DNA of 64,000 nt, from NCBI RefSeq assembly GCF_008370325.1, contig NZ_VNIP01000011.1, forward strand, positions 62,001 through 126,000, written 5' to 3'. Below the pieces are notes generated by a model, which saw only the letters and a program-made list of their open reading frames with translations, was not told the DNA's origin and did no database searches. This document shows, one piece after another, positions 43,927-52,507 of this stretch. Numbering within the stretch: position 1 is the first letter of the stretch; every line of letters begins with the position of its first letter. The stretch is from Martinezella tropici. Its GTDB lineage: Bacteria > Pseudomonadota > Alphaproteobacteria > Rhizobiales > Rhizobiaceae. The position numbers and the translations under genes were made by a program.

Positions 43927-44664
43927 ATGAAAGTAGCGCTAGTAACGGGTGCCTCGCGCGGTCTTGGCGCGGTGATCGCCTTGCAGCTTGCTGAGGCAGG
44001 CTGGGCCGTCGCCGTCAATTATGCGAGCGACACACAGGGCGCCGAAAAGGTTGTCGAGACCATCAGGCAGCGCGGCGGGCAGGCATTTGCCACCCGGTTC
44101 AGCGTGATCGACAAGGACCAGCTTGTGGACGGGCTGGAAAAGATCAGGGCATCGCTCGGACCTGTCGACCTCATCGTCAACAATGCGACCGGCCCTCAGC
44201 CGGAAATGCCGTTGATGGAGCAATCCTGGCGGACTTACCTCGACCAACTCGAATTCTTCGTCAAGGCGCCGCTGGAGCTGCTTCAGGCGGTGCTGCCGGA
44301 CTGGCGGGCACGCAAATCCGGCCGCGTCATCAACATCGGTTCTGAGATCGCGGAACTCGGCAATCCGAATTTCGGCAATTATGCCTCCGCCAAAGGAGCC
44401 ATGCTATCGATGACGCGCTCCTGGGCGAGAGAGCTGGCCCCGGAAGGAATCACGGTCAATCTCGTTGCGCCCGGCTGGATCCCGGTCGAGCGTCATGCCG
44501 GCGCTTCGCAAGAAGCAAGGGACGGCTATCTCGCACACACGCCGCTGGCCCATTTCGGCAGGCCCGAAGATATTGCCGATGCCGTCGTCTTTCTCGCCTC
44601 GAGCAAGGCAGACTTCATCACCGGCCAGAAGCTCGCGGTCAATGGCGGCCGCACATTGCTCTAA
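43927..44664 (+). CDS. SDR family oxidoreductase (3-oxoacyl-ACP reductase-like)
   Basis: 245 residues, classical SDR. Cofactor motif TGASRGLG at residues 7-14, NNAT at 85-88, catalytic Ser139, Tyr152 and Lys156 (NYASAKGAM). The C-terminal GQKLAVNGGRTL is typical of FabG-like enzymes. GGAG lies 8 bases before the ATG. It stands alone, without fatty-acid genes around, so it is more likely a general carbonyl reductase than the housekeeping FabG. Confidence 0.88.
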   Translation: MKVALVTGASRGLGAVIALQLAEAGWAVAVNYASDTQGAEKVVETIRQRGGQAFATRFSVIDKDQLVDGLEKIRASLGPVDLIVNNATGPQPEMPLMEQSWRTYLDQLEFFVKAPLELLQAVLPDWRARKSGRVINIGSEIAELGNPNFGNYASAKGAMLSMTRSWARELAPEGITVNLVAPGWIPVERHAGASQEARDGYLAHTPLAHFGRPEDIADAVVFLASSKADFITGQKLAVNGGRTLL

Positions 44665-44840
44665 CATCACCAGGCGGTGAAAACGGGTCGATGGTGTAGC
44701 CGGGCGAGCAGAGCGAGCGACCGCCGTTTATTTCGTGTTTCCTGACACTGCCATGCGCGGGTCGGCTCATCATGTTGTAAGCGAATTGCTCTGCTCGCCG
44801 GAGTCACCTGTCTTTCACATGCTGGGGCCAGGACACGGCA

Positions 44841-45419
44841 TCAGGCGCCTTGAGCCGACGCGAACCGCTGCGCAACTCGCGCTACGCGCTCGCCGTAAGC
44901 ACGAGCAGTTTCCAGGTCGCCGATCGACATTTCACTCGGGGCTGCGTCGGCATCGCATTGCGCCATTGGCGCAATGTATGATCCCATCCTGTTTGCATCA
45001 TCGCGCTTCGAAGCCTTCACGTTCGCCGGCTTCACCCCCAAACTGACCCAAAGACCTCCGTGCTGCCCCGCCAGAAGAACGAAGTATTCGAGCGTATTGA
45101 GCTTGTCGCCGTTCAAACTGGCGCTGTTGGTGAAGCCTCCGAAAACCTTGTCCTGCCATTTGCTGGTGAACCAAGCCTTCGAGGACGTGTCGGCGAACTT
45201 CTTAAACTGCCAGCTCGGGCCGCCCATGTAAGTTGGCGATCCGAAGATGATGGCGTCGGCGGCGTCCAATGCGACCCATCCGTCATCGGAAAGGTTGCCA
45301 TCCGCATCGATGGCGCAAAGTAACGCGCCCGCCCCCTCCGCTATGGCTTCCGCCATCCGCTGGGTGTGGCCGTAGCCGGAATGATAGACGACGACTGTGT
45401 TTGCCGTGCGATTTGACAT
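44841..45419 (-). CDS. Flavodoxin-family (WrbA-like) NAD(P)H:quinone oxidoreductase
   Basis: 192 residues with the flavodoxin fold. The FMN phosphate loop is VVYHSGYGHTQRMAEAI (residues 9-25), the isoalloxazine loop GSPTYMGGPSWQFKKF (about 60-75), and the GGFTNSASLNGDK segment near 94 is characteristic of WrbA-type quinone reductases. Such enzymes make two-electron reductions of quinones. It lies downstream of a DoxX-like gene on the same strand and near a divergent TetR regulator, a common electrophile- or quinone-response arrangement. Confidence 0.87.
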   Translation of the reverse strand: MSNRTANTVVVYHSGYGHTQRMAEAIAEGAGALLCAIDADGNLSDDGWVALDAADAIIFGSPTYMGGPSWQFKKFADTSSKAWFTSKWQDKVFGGFTNSASLNGDKLNTLEYFVLLAGQHGGLWVSLGVKPANVKASKRDDANRMGSYIAPMAQCDADAAPSEMSIGDLETARAYGERVARVAQRFASAQGA

Positions 45420-45601
45420 GATGGTTTTGGCCTCCTTCTGGCCATTGCTTTGCGCTGTCCGGAAGCGAGGTCGCTCCGACTGGCGTCTTCTTCTTGGTGG
45501 ATTGATGACAGGGGGTGGACGACACCCGACGCCCTGGCGTGGGGACCTTTTCCGGCCAGCTATGCGCAGGCCTTCATCTGGATGGCACTGTTGCCAGATA
45601 T

Positions 45602-45964
45602 TCAGACTTGGCCGCTGACACCCGCCAGTGCCAGCAGCAACAGGAACACGAAAGGTGGCGGAAGCTCTCGATAATTCCGGATACGGAGAATGGCCGCGAT
45701 CGCGGCGAGCATGATGCAGGCGCCCAACGCAACCCCGATATATCGGGTGCCGGCTGTGACCAAAAGTACCGCGGTTACGAGCTCAAAGGCAGCCGTGACC
45801 CAGCACCACCAGAAAGGAAATCGAAGTCCCACGAAGCCCGCGCGGATCTTCGGATGTCCACTCGCGTTGACGACAGCGCCAACGAGAAACGCCCCGGCGG
45901 CCAGCCATACGAGGATGGTATCGAGTGACGTTGTGCCTGTGAAAAGTTTCATAGGAAGACTCAT
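45602..45964 (-). CDS. DoxX-like small integral membrane protein
   Basis: 120 residues with four membrane helices (about 12-32, 45-67, 71-90, 98-117). The FPFWWCWVTAAFELVTAVLL segment resembles the DoxX/DoxD-like group. Members are often linked to thiosulfate or quinone redox enzymes, but the function here is unknown. The start at 45964 is preferred (GAAGAG upstream). It is divergent from the TetR gene and precedes the flavodoxin gene by 182 bases, probably one transcript. Confidence 0.75.
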   Translation of the reverse strand: MSLPMKLFTGTTSLDTILVWLAAGAFLVGAVVNASGHPKIRAGFVGLRFPFWWCWVTAAFELVTAVLLVTAGTRYIGVALGACIMLAAIAAILRIRNYRELPPPFVFLLLLALAGVSGQV

Positions 45965-46005
45965 TGATATTCTCTTCGCTGATGCCCCTGACGCATGAAG
46001 CATAA

Positions 46006-46034
46006 TAGCGATATTATTTAATATAGCGACGCTA
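46006..46034. promoter_or_regulatory. Candidate TetR operator between the divergent genes
   Basis: A perfect short palindrome TAGCG-A-CGCTA (46024-46034), with a further TAGCGA copy at 46006-46011, in an AT-rich stretch between the DoxX-like gene and the TetR gene. The position fits autoregulation plus control of the DoxX-like/flavodoxin genes. Binding is inferred only. Confidence 0.45.
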
Positions 46035-46106
46035 GTTTGTCAATCGACGTTCCTTTTGATAGTTTCGCAGCAGGAAAATCGCGCCACGCAGATTGAGGAC
46101 ACAGGG

Positions 46107-46679
46107 GTGGGTATCAGCGAACGCAAGACTCGAGAACGAGGCGAACGCGAACGCAGGATCGTCGTCGCTGCGAGGACGATCGCGGAACGCGACGGCTGGG
46201 CTTCCGTCACGATCCGGCGTCTCGCCGAGGAGATAGAATACAGCCAGCCGGTTCTCTATTCGCATTTTGAAAATCGCGATCAGATCGTCGGAGCGGTCGC
46301 ACTCGAAGGCTTCGGCGAATTGGCTGCGATGCTCCGCGCCGCGATTCGGCCATCGTCCACGTCAAAGGAGCGAGTGGAAGACGTCGCAGCCGCCTATCTT
46401 GATTTCGCTTTCGATCGCCCTGCGATGTACGAGGCGATGTTCGTCCTGCCGACTGGTCTCCGCTTCGCCAGATCCGACACGCCAGCCCAACTTCGTGATG
46501 CTTTCGGAGCCATGGCGGCGGTGATTGTGCCGTTCCGCGAGGATGCGGATACCGCTACCGAAACTTTCTGGGCGGCACTTCACGGTCTGGCGGAGCTTGA
46601 ACGTCACGGCAGGATAAGACCCGCTTTTCGGGCTCAACGTATCACGCTCATTACGCAGATGGTGTCGGGTCAACCCTGA
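46107..46679 (+). CDS. TetR family transcriptional regulator
   Basis: 190 residues from GTG at 46107. The N-terminal helix-turn-helix is clear: RRIVVAARTIAERDGWASVT, then IRRLAEEIEYSQPVLYSHFENRDQIV (about residues 15-62). The C-terminal ligand-binding domain includes a WHG-type stretch (FWAALHGLAELERHGR). A TTG at 46056 would add 17 residues but has no ribosome site. Divergent from the DoxX-like and flavodoxin genes, its likely targets. Inducer unknown. Confidence 0.85.
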   Translation: MGISERKTRERGERERRIVVAARTIAERDGWASVTIRRLAEEIEYSQPVLYSHFENRDQIVGAVALEGFGELAAMLRAAIRPSSTSKERVEDVAAAYLDFAFDRPAMYEAMFVLPTGLRFARSDTPAQLRDAFGAMAAVIVPFREDADTATETFWAALHGLAELERHGRIRPAFRAQRITLITQMVSGQP

Positions 46680-46811
46680 GAGCGGGTCTTGCGATTAACC
46701 TGATCTCGCATGAGTGACCTGGAAACGCGGGATAAGGCGAAAGGGCATAAGCCTCGGAGTGGCTGCCTCGGGCCGAAAGCAGCCACGGTGGCATTTGCTG
46801 CATGAGGCCAT

Positions 46812-46837
46812 AAAAAAGGGCCCGCAAAAGCGGGCCC
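46812..46837 (-). terminator. Rho-independent terminator of hupB
   Basis: GGGCCCGC (46818-46825), four-base loop, GCGGGCCC (46830-46837), followed on the minus strand by six T. Placed 50 bases after the hupB stop. Confidence 0.9.
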
Positions 46838-46886
46838 CAATCTTGTCCACCCACAAGGCAAAAGCCTCGCGGCGGGTGAAAACGAA

Positions 46887-47162
46887 TTAGCTGTTGACCG
46901 AGTCCTTCAGGCCCTTGCCGGGCGTGAACTTCGGTACGTTACGAGCAGGAATATCGACCTCAGCGCCGGTGGACGGGTTACGGCCCTTCGTGGCTGCACG
47001 GTGGGAAACGGTGAAGCTGCCGAAACCAGCGAGGCGAATGTCGCCGCCATTCTTCAGTTCAGCCTGGACAGTATCGAAAACAGCGTCAACAGCGGAAGCA
47101 GCGTCAGCCTTCGTGATACCGGCCTTCTCGGCCACTGCGGACACGAGCTCATTCTTGTTCAT
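46887..47162 (-). CDS. hupB: DNA-binding protein HU (HupB)
   Basis: 91-residue nucleoid protein. The dimerisation helices are followed by the HU signature GFGSFTVSHRAATKGRNPSTG (residues 46-66), including the DNA-arm proline in NPSTG. Ends FTPGKGLKDSVN, typical of alphaproteobacterial HU. It is separated from lon by the lon terminator and should have its own promoter between 47163 and 47290. Order lon-hupB is conserved in many bacteria. Confidence 0.96.
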   Translation of the reverse strand: MNKNELVSAVAEKAGITKADAASAVDAVFDTVQAELKNGGDIRLAGFGSFTVSHRAATKGRNPSTGAEVDIPARNVPKFTPGKGLKDSVNS

Positions 47163-47291
47163 GTTTCCACCCCTTTCTTTGGTATGAAACGACTTATCAA
47201 TAAGCGGGGCGCAAATAGAATGCTCTTACCCGCCGCAACCCCAAAAGCCCTGCAAATCAAGGAAAAGCAAGCGCCGCCATGCGCTTTTCAC

Positions 47292-47321
47292 AAAAAAAGA
47301 CCGGCAAAATTGCCGGTCTTT
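47292..47321 (-). terminator. Rho-independent terminator of lon
   Basis: AAAGACCGGCAA / TTGCCGGTCTTT 12-bp inverted repeat (47296-47307 and 47310-47321) with a two-base centre, followed on the minus strand by T-rich sequence to 47292. It lies 42 bases after the lon stop. Confidence 0.88.
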
Positions 47322-47362
47322 TCGCCTTTTGGATCAATTCGACAGAATTGAGGCGAAGAGCC

Positions 47363-49783
47363 TCAATGAGCGATGGTCGAACCGACTTCGTCAACGCCTT
47401 CAACTGTAGCAATTACAGGCGTTTCCACGGTGCCATCCCACTCGATCGGCTCGGGCCGGCGAACAAGCGCGTGCTTGATCACCTCACCCATGCGCGACAC
47501 GGGGATGATTTCCATGCTGTTCTTCACGTTGTCCGGAATCTCCGCCAGATCCTTGGCGTTTTCTTCCGGGATCAGCACCTTCTTGATCCCGCCGCGCAGT
47601 GCTGCCAGCAGCTTTTCCTTCAGGCCGCCGATCGGCAGCACGCGGCCGCGCAGCGTGATTTCACCCGTCATGGCCACATCCTTGGAAACCGGGATGCCGG
47701 TCATGATCGAGACGATCGCGGTTGCCATGGCAACACCAGCCGACGGACCATCCTTGGGTGTCGCGCCTTCCGGCAAATGCACGTGGATGTCGCTCTTGTC
47801 GAAGCGCGGCGGTTCGATGCCGAAATCGACGGCGCGCGAACGAACGTAAGATGCCGCCGCCGAAATCGATTCCTTCATGACTTCCTTCAGGTTGCCGGTG
47901 ACCGTCATGCGGCCCTTGCCCGGCATCATCACGCCTTCGATCGTCAGCAGCTCGCCGCCGACCTCCGTCCAGGCGAGACCGGTCACGACACCGACCTGAT
48001 CCTCGCGCTCGGCTTCGCCATGGCGGAAGCGCGGAACGCCCAGATATTCGTCGATATTCGCAGCGGTGATCGCAACGGACTTGGTCTTGCCCTTGATGAT
48101 CTCGGTGACCGCCTTGCGGGCGAGCTTCATCAATTCGCGCTCGAAGTTACGCACACCGGCTTCGCGGGTGTACTGCTGGCTGATCGCCATCAGGGCGTCG
48201 TCGCTGACCGAGAATTCATTCGGCTGCAGCGCATGTTCCTTGATAGCCTTCGGCAGCAGGTGCCGCTTGGCGATTTCGCGCTTCTCGTCTTCGGTATAGC
48301 CGGCGATACGAATGATCTCCATGCGGTCCATCAGGGGCGCCGGGATATTCAGCGTGTTCGCCGTCGTGATGAACATCACGTCCGACAGGTCATATTCGAC
48401 TTCCAGGTAGTGATCCATGAAGGTCGAGTTCTGCGCCGGGTCCAGCACTTCCAGCAGGGCCGAAGACGGATCGCCGCGATAATCCTGGCCAAGCTTGTCG
48501 ATTTCGTCGAGCAGGAAGAGCGGGTTGGACTTCTTGGCCTTCTTCATCGACTGGATGACCTTACCGGGCATCGAGCCGATATAGGTGCGACGATGACCGC
48601 GGATCTCGGCTTCGTCGCGAACGCCGCCAAGCGCCATACGGACGTACTCGCGGCCGGTCGCCTTGGCGATCGACTGGGCAAGCGAGGTCTTGCCGACGCC
48701 CGGAGGGCCTACGAGGCACAGGATCGGGCCTTTGATCTTCGTCGCGCGAGCCTGGACGGCCAGATATTCGACGATACGCTCCTTGACCTTCTCCAGGCCG
48801 AAATGATCCGCTTCGAGGATCTTCTCGGCATTGTTCAGATCGGCCTTGATCTTCGACTTCTTGTGCCAGGGGATACCCAGCAGCCAGTCGAGATAATTGC
48901 GCACGACGGTGGCTTCCGCCGACATCGGGCTCATCTGACGCAGCTTCTTCAGCTCCGCATCGGCCTTTTCCTTGGCTTCCTTGGAAAGCTTGGTCTTGGA
49001 GATGCGCTCTTCCAGTTCGGCCATCTCGTCGCGGCCTTCCTCGCCGTCGCCGAGCTCCTTCTGGATCGCCTTCATCTGCTCGTTCAGGTAATATTCGCGC
49101 TGCGTCTTCTCCATCTGGCGCTTGACGCGCGAGCGGATGCGCTTTTCCACCTGCAGAACCGAAATCTCGCCTTCCATGAAGCCGAGCGCCTTTTCAAGGC
49201 GAGCCTTGACGCTGGTGGTTTCCAGCATTTCCTGCTTTTCGGTGATCTTGATCGACAGATGCGAGGCGACAGTGTCGGCCAGCTTCGAATAATCGTCGAT
49301 CTGGCTGGCGGCGCCAACCACTTCCGGCGAGATCTTCTTGTTGAGCTTCACGTAGCTTTCGAATTCCGAAACGACGGAGCGGCTCAGCGCTTCCAGCTCG
49401 ACCTGGTCTTCCTCCGGTTCGTGCAGGACATGGCCGAGGGCTTCATAGAAGTCTTCACGGCCGGTATATTCGTCGATCTCCGCGCGCGCACGGCCTTCGA
49501 CAAGCACCTTCACGGTGCCGTCTGGCAGTTTCAGCAGCTGCAGAACGTTGGCAACGGTACCGACCTTGTGGATGGCGTCCGGCGCGGGATCATCATCGCT
49601 GGCATTGATCTGGGTGACCAGCATGATCTGCTTGTCCGAACCCATGACCTCTTCGAGCGCCCGAATGGATTTCTCCCGTCCGACGAACAAAGGCACGATC
49701 ATGTGGGGGAAAACCACGATGTCGCGCAACGGCAAAACCGGATAGGCAATGCTCTCGTGTGCCGCAGACGTTTTCTTACTCAT
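47363..49783 (-). CDS. lon: ATP-dependent protease Lon
   Basis: 806 residues. N-terminal substrate domain 12-205, helical region 210-300, AAA+ module with Walker A GPPGVGKTS at 359-367 and Walker B FLLDEIDK at 423-430, C-terminal protease with catalytic Ser681 (PKDGPSAG) and Lys722 (GGLKEK). Degrades misfolded and regulatory proteins in the cytoplasm. The start MSKKTS at 49783 has GGAAAGGAA upstream; the longer frame to 49852 is rejected. A heat-shock-type promoter lies at 49862-49890. Confidence 0.97.
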   Translation of the reverse strand: MSKKTSAAHESIAYPVLPLRDIVVFPHMIVPLFVGREKSIRALEEVMGSDKQIMLVTQINASDDDPAPDAIHKVGTVANVLQLLKLPDGTVKVLVEGRARAEIDEYTGREDFYEALGHVLHEPEEDQVELEALSRSVVSEFESYVKLNKKISPEVVGAASQIDDYSKLADTVASHLSIKITEKQEMLETTSVKARLEKALGFMEGEISVLQVEKRIRSRVKRQMEKTQREYYLNEQMKAIQKELGDGEEGRDEMAELEERISKTKLSKEAKEKADAELKKLRQMSPMSAEATVVRNYLDWLLGIPWHKKSKIKADLNNAEKILEADHFGLEKVKERIVEYLAVQARATKIKGPILCLVGPPGVGKTSLAQSIAKATGREYVRMALGGVRDEAEIRGHRRTYIGSMPGKVIQSMKKAKKSNPLFLLDEIDKLGQDYRGDPSSALLEVLDPAQNSTFMDHYLEVEYDLSDVMFITTANTLNIPAPLMDRMEIIRIAGYTEDEKREIAKRHLLPKAIKEHALQPNEFSVSDDALMAISQQYTREAGVRNFERELMKLARKAVTEIIKGKTKSVAITAANIDEYLGVPRFRHGEAEREDQVGVVTGLAWTEVGGELLTIEGVMMPGKGRMTVTGNLKEVMKESISAAASYVRSRAVDFGIEPPRFDKSDIHVHLPEGATPKDGPSAGVAMATAIVSIMTGIPVSKDVAMTGEITLRGRVLPIGGLKEKLLAALRGGIKKVLIPEENAKDLAEIPDNVKNSMEIIPVSRMGEVIKHALVRRPEPIEWDGTVETPVIATVEGVDEVGSTIAH

Positions 49784-49861
49784 CTTATTTCCTTTCCGTC
49801 GTCCCGTTCCCGGGCTCTCTGCCGGCTGGGAGGGATTAGCCGGCTCTCTCACTTGGTAAAC

Positions 49862-49890
49862 AAGTGGAGCTTCACATTACCTATTTCAAG
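49862..49890 (-). promoter_or_regulatory. Heat-shock (RpoH-type) promoter of lon
   Basis: On the minus strand CTTGAA (49890-49885), 17-base spacer, CCACTT (49867-49862), about 79 bases before the lon ATG. It fits the alphaproteobacterial RpoH pattern (CTTGAA, then CCAxxT). The same -35 box occurs before clpP. Confidence 0.65.
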
Positions 49891-50154
49891 TCATGCAGGA
49901 CGCGCCGCCGTCAGATGGCAGCCCCGCTTATTCACGAGGAGGAACGCAACAACAAACACCGAAGCCCGGCAACGCAAACAAACGCCGGCGAAGCGGAATC
50001 CGAAGAAAAACACCGGGCTCATGCCCAACTCGCCAGATGCTCCAGAATCATTCCATGATGGCTGCAGCAGGAGCTCTTCACAACCGGTTTCGACCGCGTT
50101 CCCATAAGCTTATCCAAGACTTTATCAGCAAACTGCAGGATTTTTCAAACAGAA
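49891..50154. other. Intergenic DNA between clpX and the lon promoter
   Basis: About 260 bases with no gene; short plus-strand frames here have no ribosome site or homology. The left end is the lon promoter and the right end the clpX terminator. Nothing else is recognised. Confidence 0.5.
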
Positions 50155-50179
50155 AGGGGCCCGTCGACGACGAGCCCCT
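50144..50179 (-). terminator. Terminator of clpX
   Basis: AGGGGC (50155-50160) pairs with GCCCCT (50174-50179) across a GTCGACGACGA-containing loop. On the minus strand it is followed by TTTCTGTTTG. It starts 25 bases after the clpX stop. Confidence 0.65.
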
Positions 50180-50203
50180 GATTCGTGATCGCTAATGCAG
50201 GCG

Positions 50204-51481
50204 TCAGGCCGTTGCGTTGGCCTTTTCTTCCTGCCGATCGGCATAGATGTAGAGCGGGCGGGCAGAGCCACGGACCACTTCCTCGGAAATGACCACTTCG
50301 CGCACGCCTTCCAGCGCCGGCAGCTCGAACATGGTGTCGAGCAGGATCTTCTCCATGATGGAGCGCAGGCCGCGAGCGCCCGTCTTGCGGACGATCGCCC
50401 TGCGGGCGATCTCACGCAGCGCATCCTCGTGGAATGTCAGCTCGACGTCTTCCATCTCGAACAGGCGCTGGTACTGCTTGACGAGCGCGTTCTTCGGCTC
50501 CGACAGGATCTGGATCAGTGCATCCTCGTCCAGGTCTTCGAGCGTCGCCAGCACCGGCAGACGGCCGATGAATTCCGGGATCAGGCCGAACTTCACCAGA
50601 TCTTCCGGCTCCAGCTCGCGCAGCACTTCGCCGACACGACGATCATCCGGCGCTTTGACCGTGGCGCCGAAGCCGATCGAGGTCTTCTCGCCGCGGGCGG
50701 AGATGATCTTGTCGAGGCCCGCGAAAGCGCCGCCGCAGATGAAGAGAATGTTGGTCGTGTCCACCTGCAGGAATTCCTGCTGCGGATGCTTGCGGCCGCC
50801 CTGCGGGGGAACCGAAGCCACCGTGCCTTCCATGATCTTCAGGAGCGCCTGCTGCACGCCCTCGCCCGAGACGTCGCGCGTGATCGACGGATTGTCCGAC
50901 TTGCGGGAAATCTTGTCGACCTCGTCGATGTAAACGATGCCGCGCTGTGCGCGCTCGACGTTGTAGTCGGCAGCCTGCAGCAGCTTGAGGATGATGTTTT
51001 CGACGTCTTCGCCGACGTAACCTGCTTCGGTCAGCGTCGTCGCATCGGCCATGGTGAAGGGAACGTCGATGATGCGCGCGAGCGTCTGAGCAAGATAGGT
51101 CTTGCCGCAGCCGGTCGGGCCGACGAGCATGATGTTCGACTTCGCCAGCTCGACGTCACCATTCTTCGATGCGTGTGCGAGACGCTTGTAATGGTTATGA
51201 ACGGCAACGGAGAGGATCTTCTTCGCCTGCCGCTGGCCGATGACGTATTCGTCGAGAACCTTGATGATGTCCTGCGGAGTCGGAACGCCGTCACGGGACT
51301 TGACCATCGAGGATTTGTTTTCCTCGCGGATGATGTCCATGCATAGCTCGACGCACTCGTCGCAGATGAAGACGGTCGGTCCGGCAATCAGCTTCCGGAC
51401 TTCATGCTGGCTCTTACCGCAGAACGAACAATAAAGCGTGTTCTTGGAGTCGCCGCCGTTGCTGCCGCTGACTTTGCTCAT
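50204..51481 (-). CDS. clpX: ATP-dependent Clp protease ATP-binding subunit ClpX
   Basis: 425-residue AAA+ unfoldase that feeds ClpP. The N-terminal zinc finger has C18, C21, C40 and C43. Walker A GPTGCGKT at 121-128, Walker B IVYIDEVDK near 183, pore loop GYVGED near 152, and sensor 2 arginine in the C-terminal GARGLRSIME segment. The IGF loop for ClpP docking is present (SIGFGATV near 266). The ATG at 51481 has GGAAAGTG upstream; the frame extending to 51532 is rejected. Confidence 0.97.
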   Translation of the reverse strand: MSKVSGSNGGDSKNTLYCSFCGKSQHEVRKLIAGPTVFICDECVELCMDIIREENKSSMVKSRDGVPTPQDIIKVLDEYVIGQRQAKKILSVAVHNHYKRLAHASKNGDVELAKSNIMLVGPTGCGKTYLAQTLARIIDVPFTMADATTLTEAGYVGEDVENIILKLLQAADYNVERAQRGIVYIDEVDKISRKSDNPSITRDVSGEGVQQALLKIMEGTVASVPPQGGRKHPQQEFLQVDTTNILFICGGAFAGLDKIISARGEKTSIGFGATVKAPDDRRVGEVLRELEPEDLVKFGLIPEFIGRLPVLATLEDLDEDALIQILSEPKNALVKQYQRLFEMEDVELTFHEDALREIARRAIVRKTGARGLRSIMEKILLDTMFELPALEGVREVVISEEVVRGSARPLYIYADRQEEKANATA

Positions 51482-51775
51482 ATCACTTTCCTTCCAGCAC
51501 GCCGCCAATTTCCAGATTGGAACGCGGTCCACTCAATGCGCCCGCCGGACCTGCCCCTCGTTTGCAGATCGCGGCGCCCTTCAGGGTACTGAACGCAGAC
51601 CAGTCAACGACCGGAACTGCGTGGCAACGATCCCCCTTCGAATGCCGAATGCCATGTCACAAAAACGCTACATAGCATGAATCTTACTATTACCGCGTTC
51701 CGCTCCACATTAAACCCCTATTCGATCACAAATGGGATAGAACTGTGGCGTGGAAGTCACCGCCTCGTGGATAAA

Positions 51776-52408
51776 TCACAAGGCGCTTTCACCTTCTATT
51801 TCGGTACGCGACGTCAGCACCTTGTCGATAAGACCCCATTCCTTGGCCTCGTCGGAGGACATGAAATGGTCACGATCGAGCGTCTGTTCAACCTCTTCGT
51901 AGGTCCGACCGCAATGCTTGACATAAACTTCGTTCAGGCGGCGCTTCATCTTGATGATGTCGCGCGCGTGGCGCTCGATATCCGAAGCCTGGCCCTGGAA
52001 ACCGCCCGAGGGCTGGTGAACCATGATGCGCGAATTCGGCGTTGCGAAACGCATGTCCTTGTCGCCGGCCGCAAGCAGCAGCGAGCCCATGGACGCGGCC
52101 TGGCCGATGCAGAGCGTCGAAACGGCCGGCTTGATGAATTGCATCGTGTCGTAGATCGCCATGCCGGCGGTCACGACACCACCCGGCGAATTGATGTAAA
52201 GCGCGATTTCCTTCTTCGGGTTTTCGGCCTCGAGAAAGAGAAGCTGGGCGCACACCAACGTCGCCATGTGGTCCTCAACCGGCCCGGTCAGGAAAATGAT
52301 GCGTTCCTTCAGCAGTCGGGAATAGATGTCGTAAGACCGTTCCCCACGGTTGGTCTGCTCAACAACCATCGGCACCAGAGCCATAGCTGTATCGACTGGA
52401 TTTCTCAT
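51776..52408 (-). CDS. clpP: ATP-dependent Clp protease proteolytic subunit ClpP
   Basis: 210-residue serine peptidase forming the Clp tetradecamer. Catalytic triad: Ser106 (GQAASMGS), His131 (IMVHQPSGG) and Asp180 (LDRDHFMS). It starts MRNPVDTAMALVPMV, the usual alphaproteobacterial N-terminus. It lies 294 bases upstream of clpX, which suggests clpX also has its own promoter. The 5' leader is structured and the promoter looks heat-inducible. Confidence 0.97.
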   Translation of the reverse strand: MRNPVDTAMALVPMVVEQTNRGERSYDIYSRLLKERIIFLTGPVEDHMATLVCAQLLFLEAENPKKEIALYINSPGGVVTAGMAIYDTMQFIKPAVSTLCIGQAASMGSLLLAAGDKDMRFATPNSRIMVHQPSGGFQGQASDIERHARDIIKMKRRLNEVYVKHCGRTYEEVEQTLDRDHFMSSDEAKEWGLIDKVLTSRTEIEGESAL

Positions 52409-52430
52409 GTGCGTCCTTTATCAAACTTGC

Positions 52431-52476
52431 CCCGGCGACGGAAACGCCGGGAATCGGAGTAAAAATCCTTTACTCC
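52431..52476 (-). promoter_or_regulatory. Two stable hairpins in the clpP 5' leader
   Basis: CCCGGCG/CGCCGGG (52431-52437 with 52445-52451, seven-base loop) and GGAGTAAA/TTTACTCC (52456-52463 with 52469-52476, five-base loop). Both are perfect and lie between the predicted start of transcription and the ribosome site. They may stabilise or regulate the clpP mRNA. Confidence 0.55.
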
Positions 52477-52478
52477 TA

Positions 52479-52507
52479 CATAGAGTGTCCCTGCCCTTCA
52501 CTTCAAG
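52479..52507 (-). promoter_or_regulatory. Heat-shock-type promoter of clpP
   Basis: CTTGAA (52507-52502), 17-base spacer, TCTATG (52484-52479) on the minus strand. The -35 matches the RpoH pattern; the -10 is intermediate between heat-shock and housekeeping types. Confidence 0.6.

Noticed and set aside
46680..46886. Attachment-site copy of the tRNA-Val 3' end
   Set aside because: No match to the tRNA 3' sequence was found at this side of the accessory block, and there is no integrase gene.
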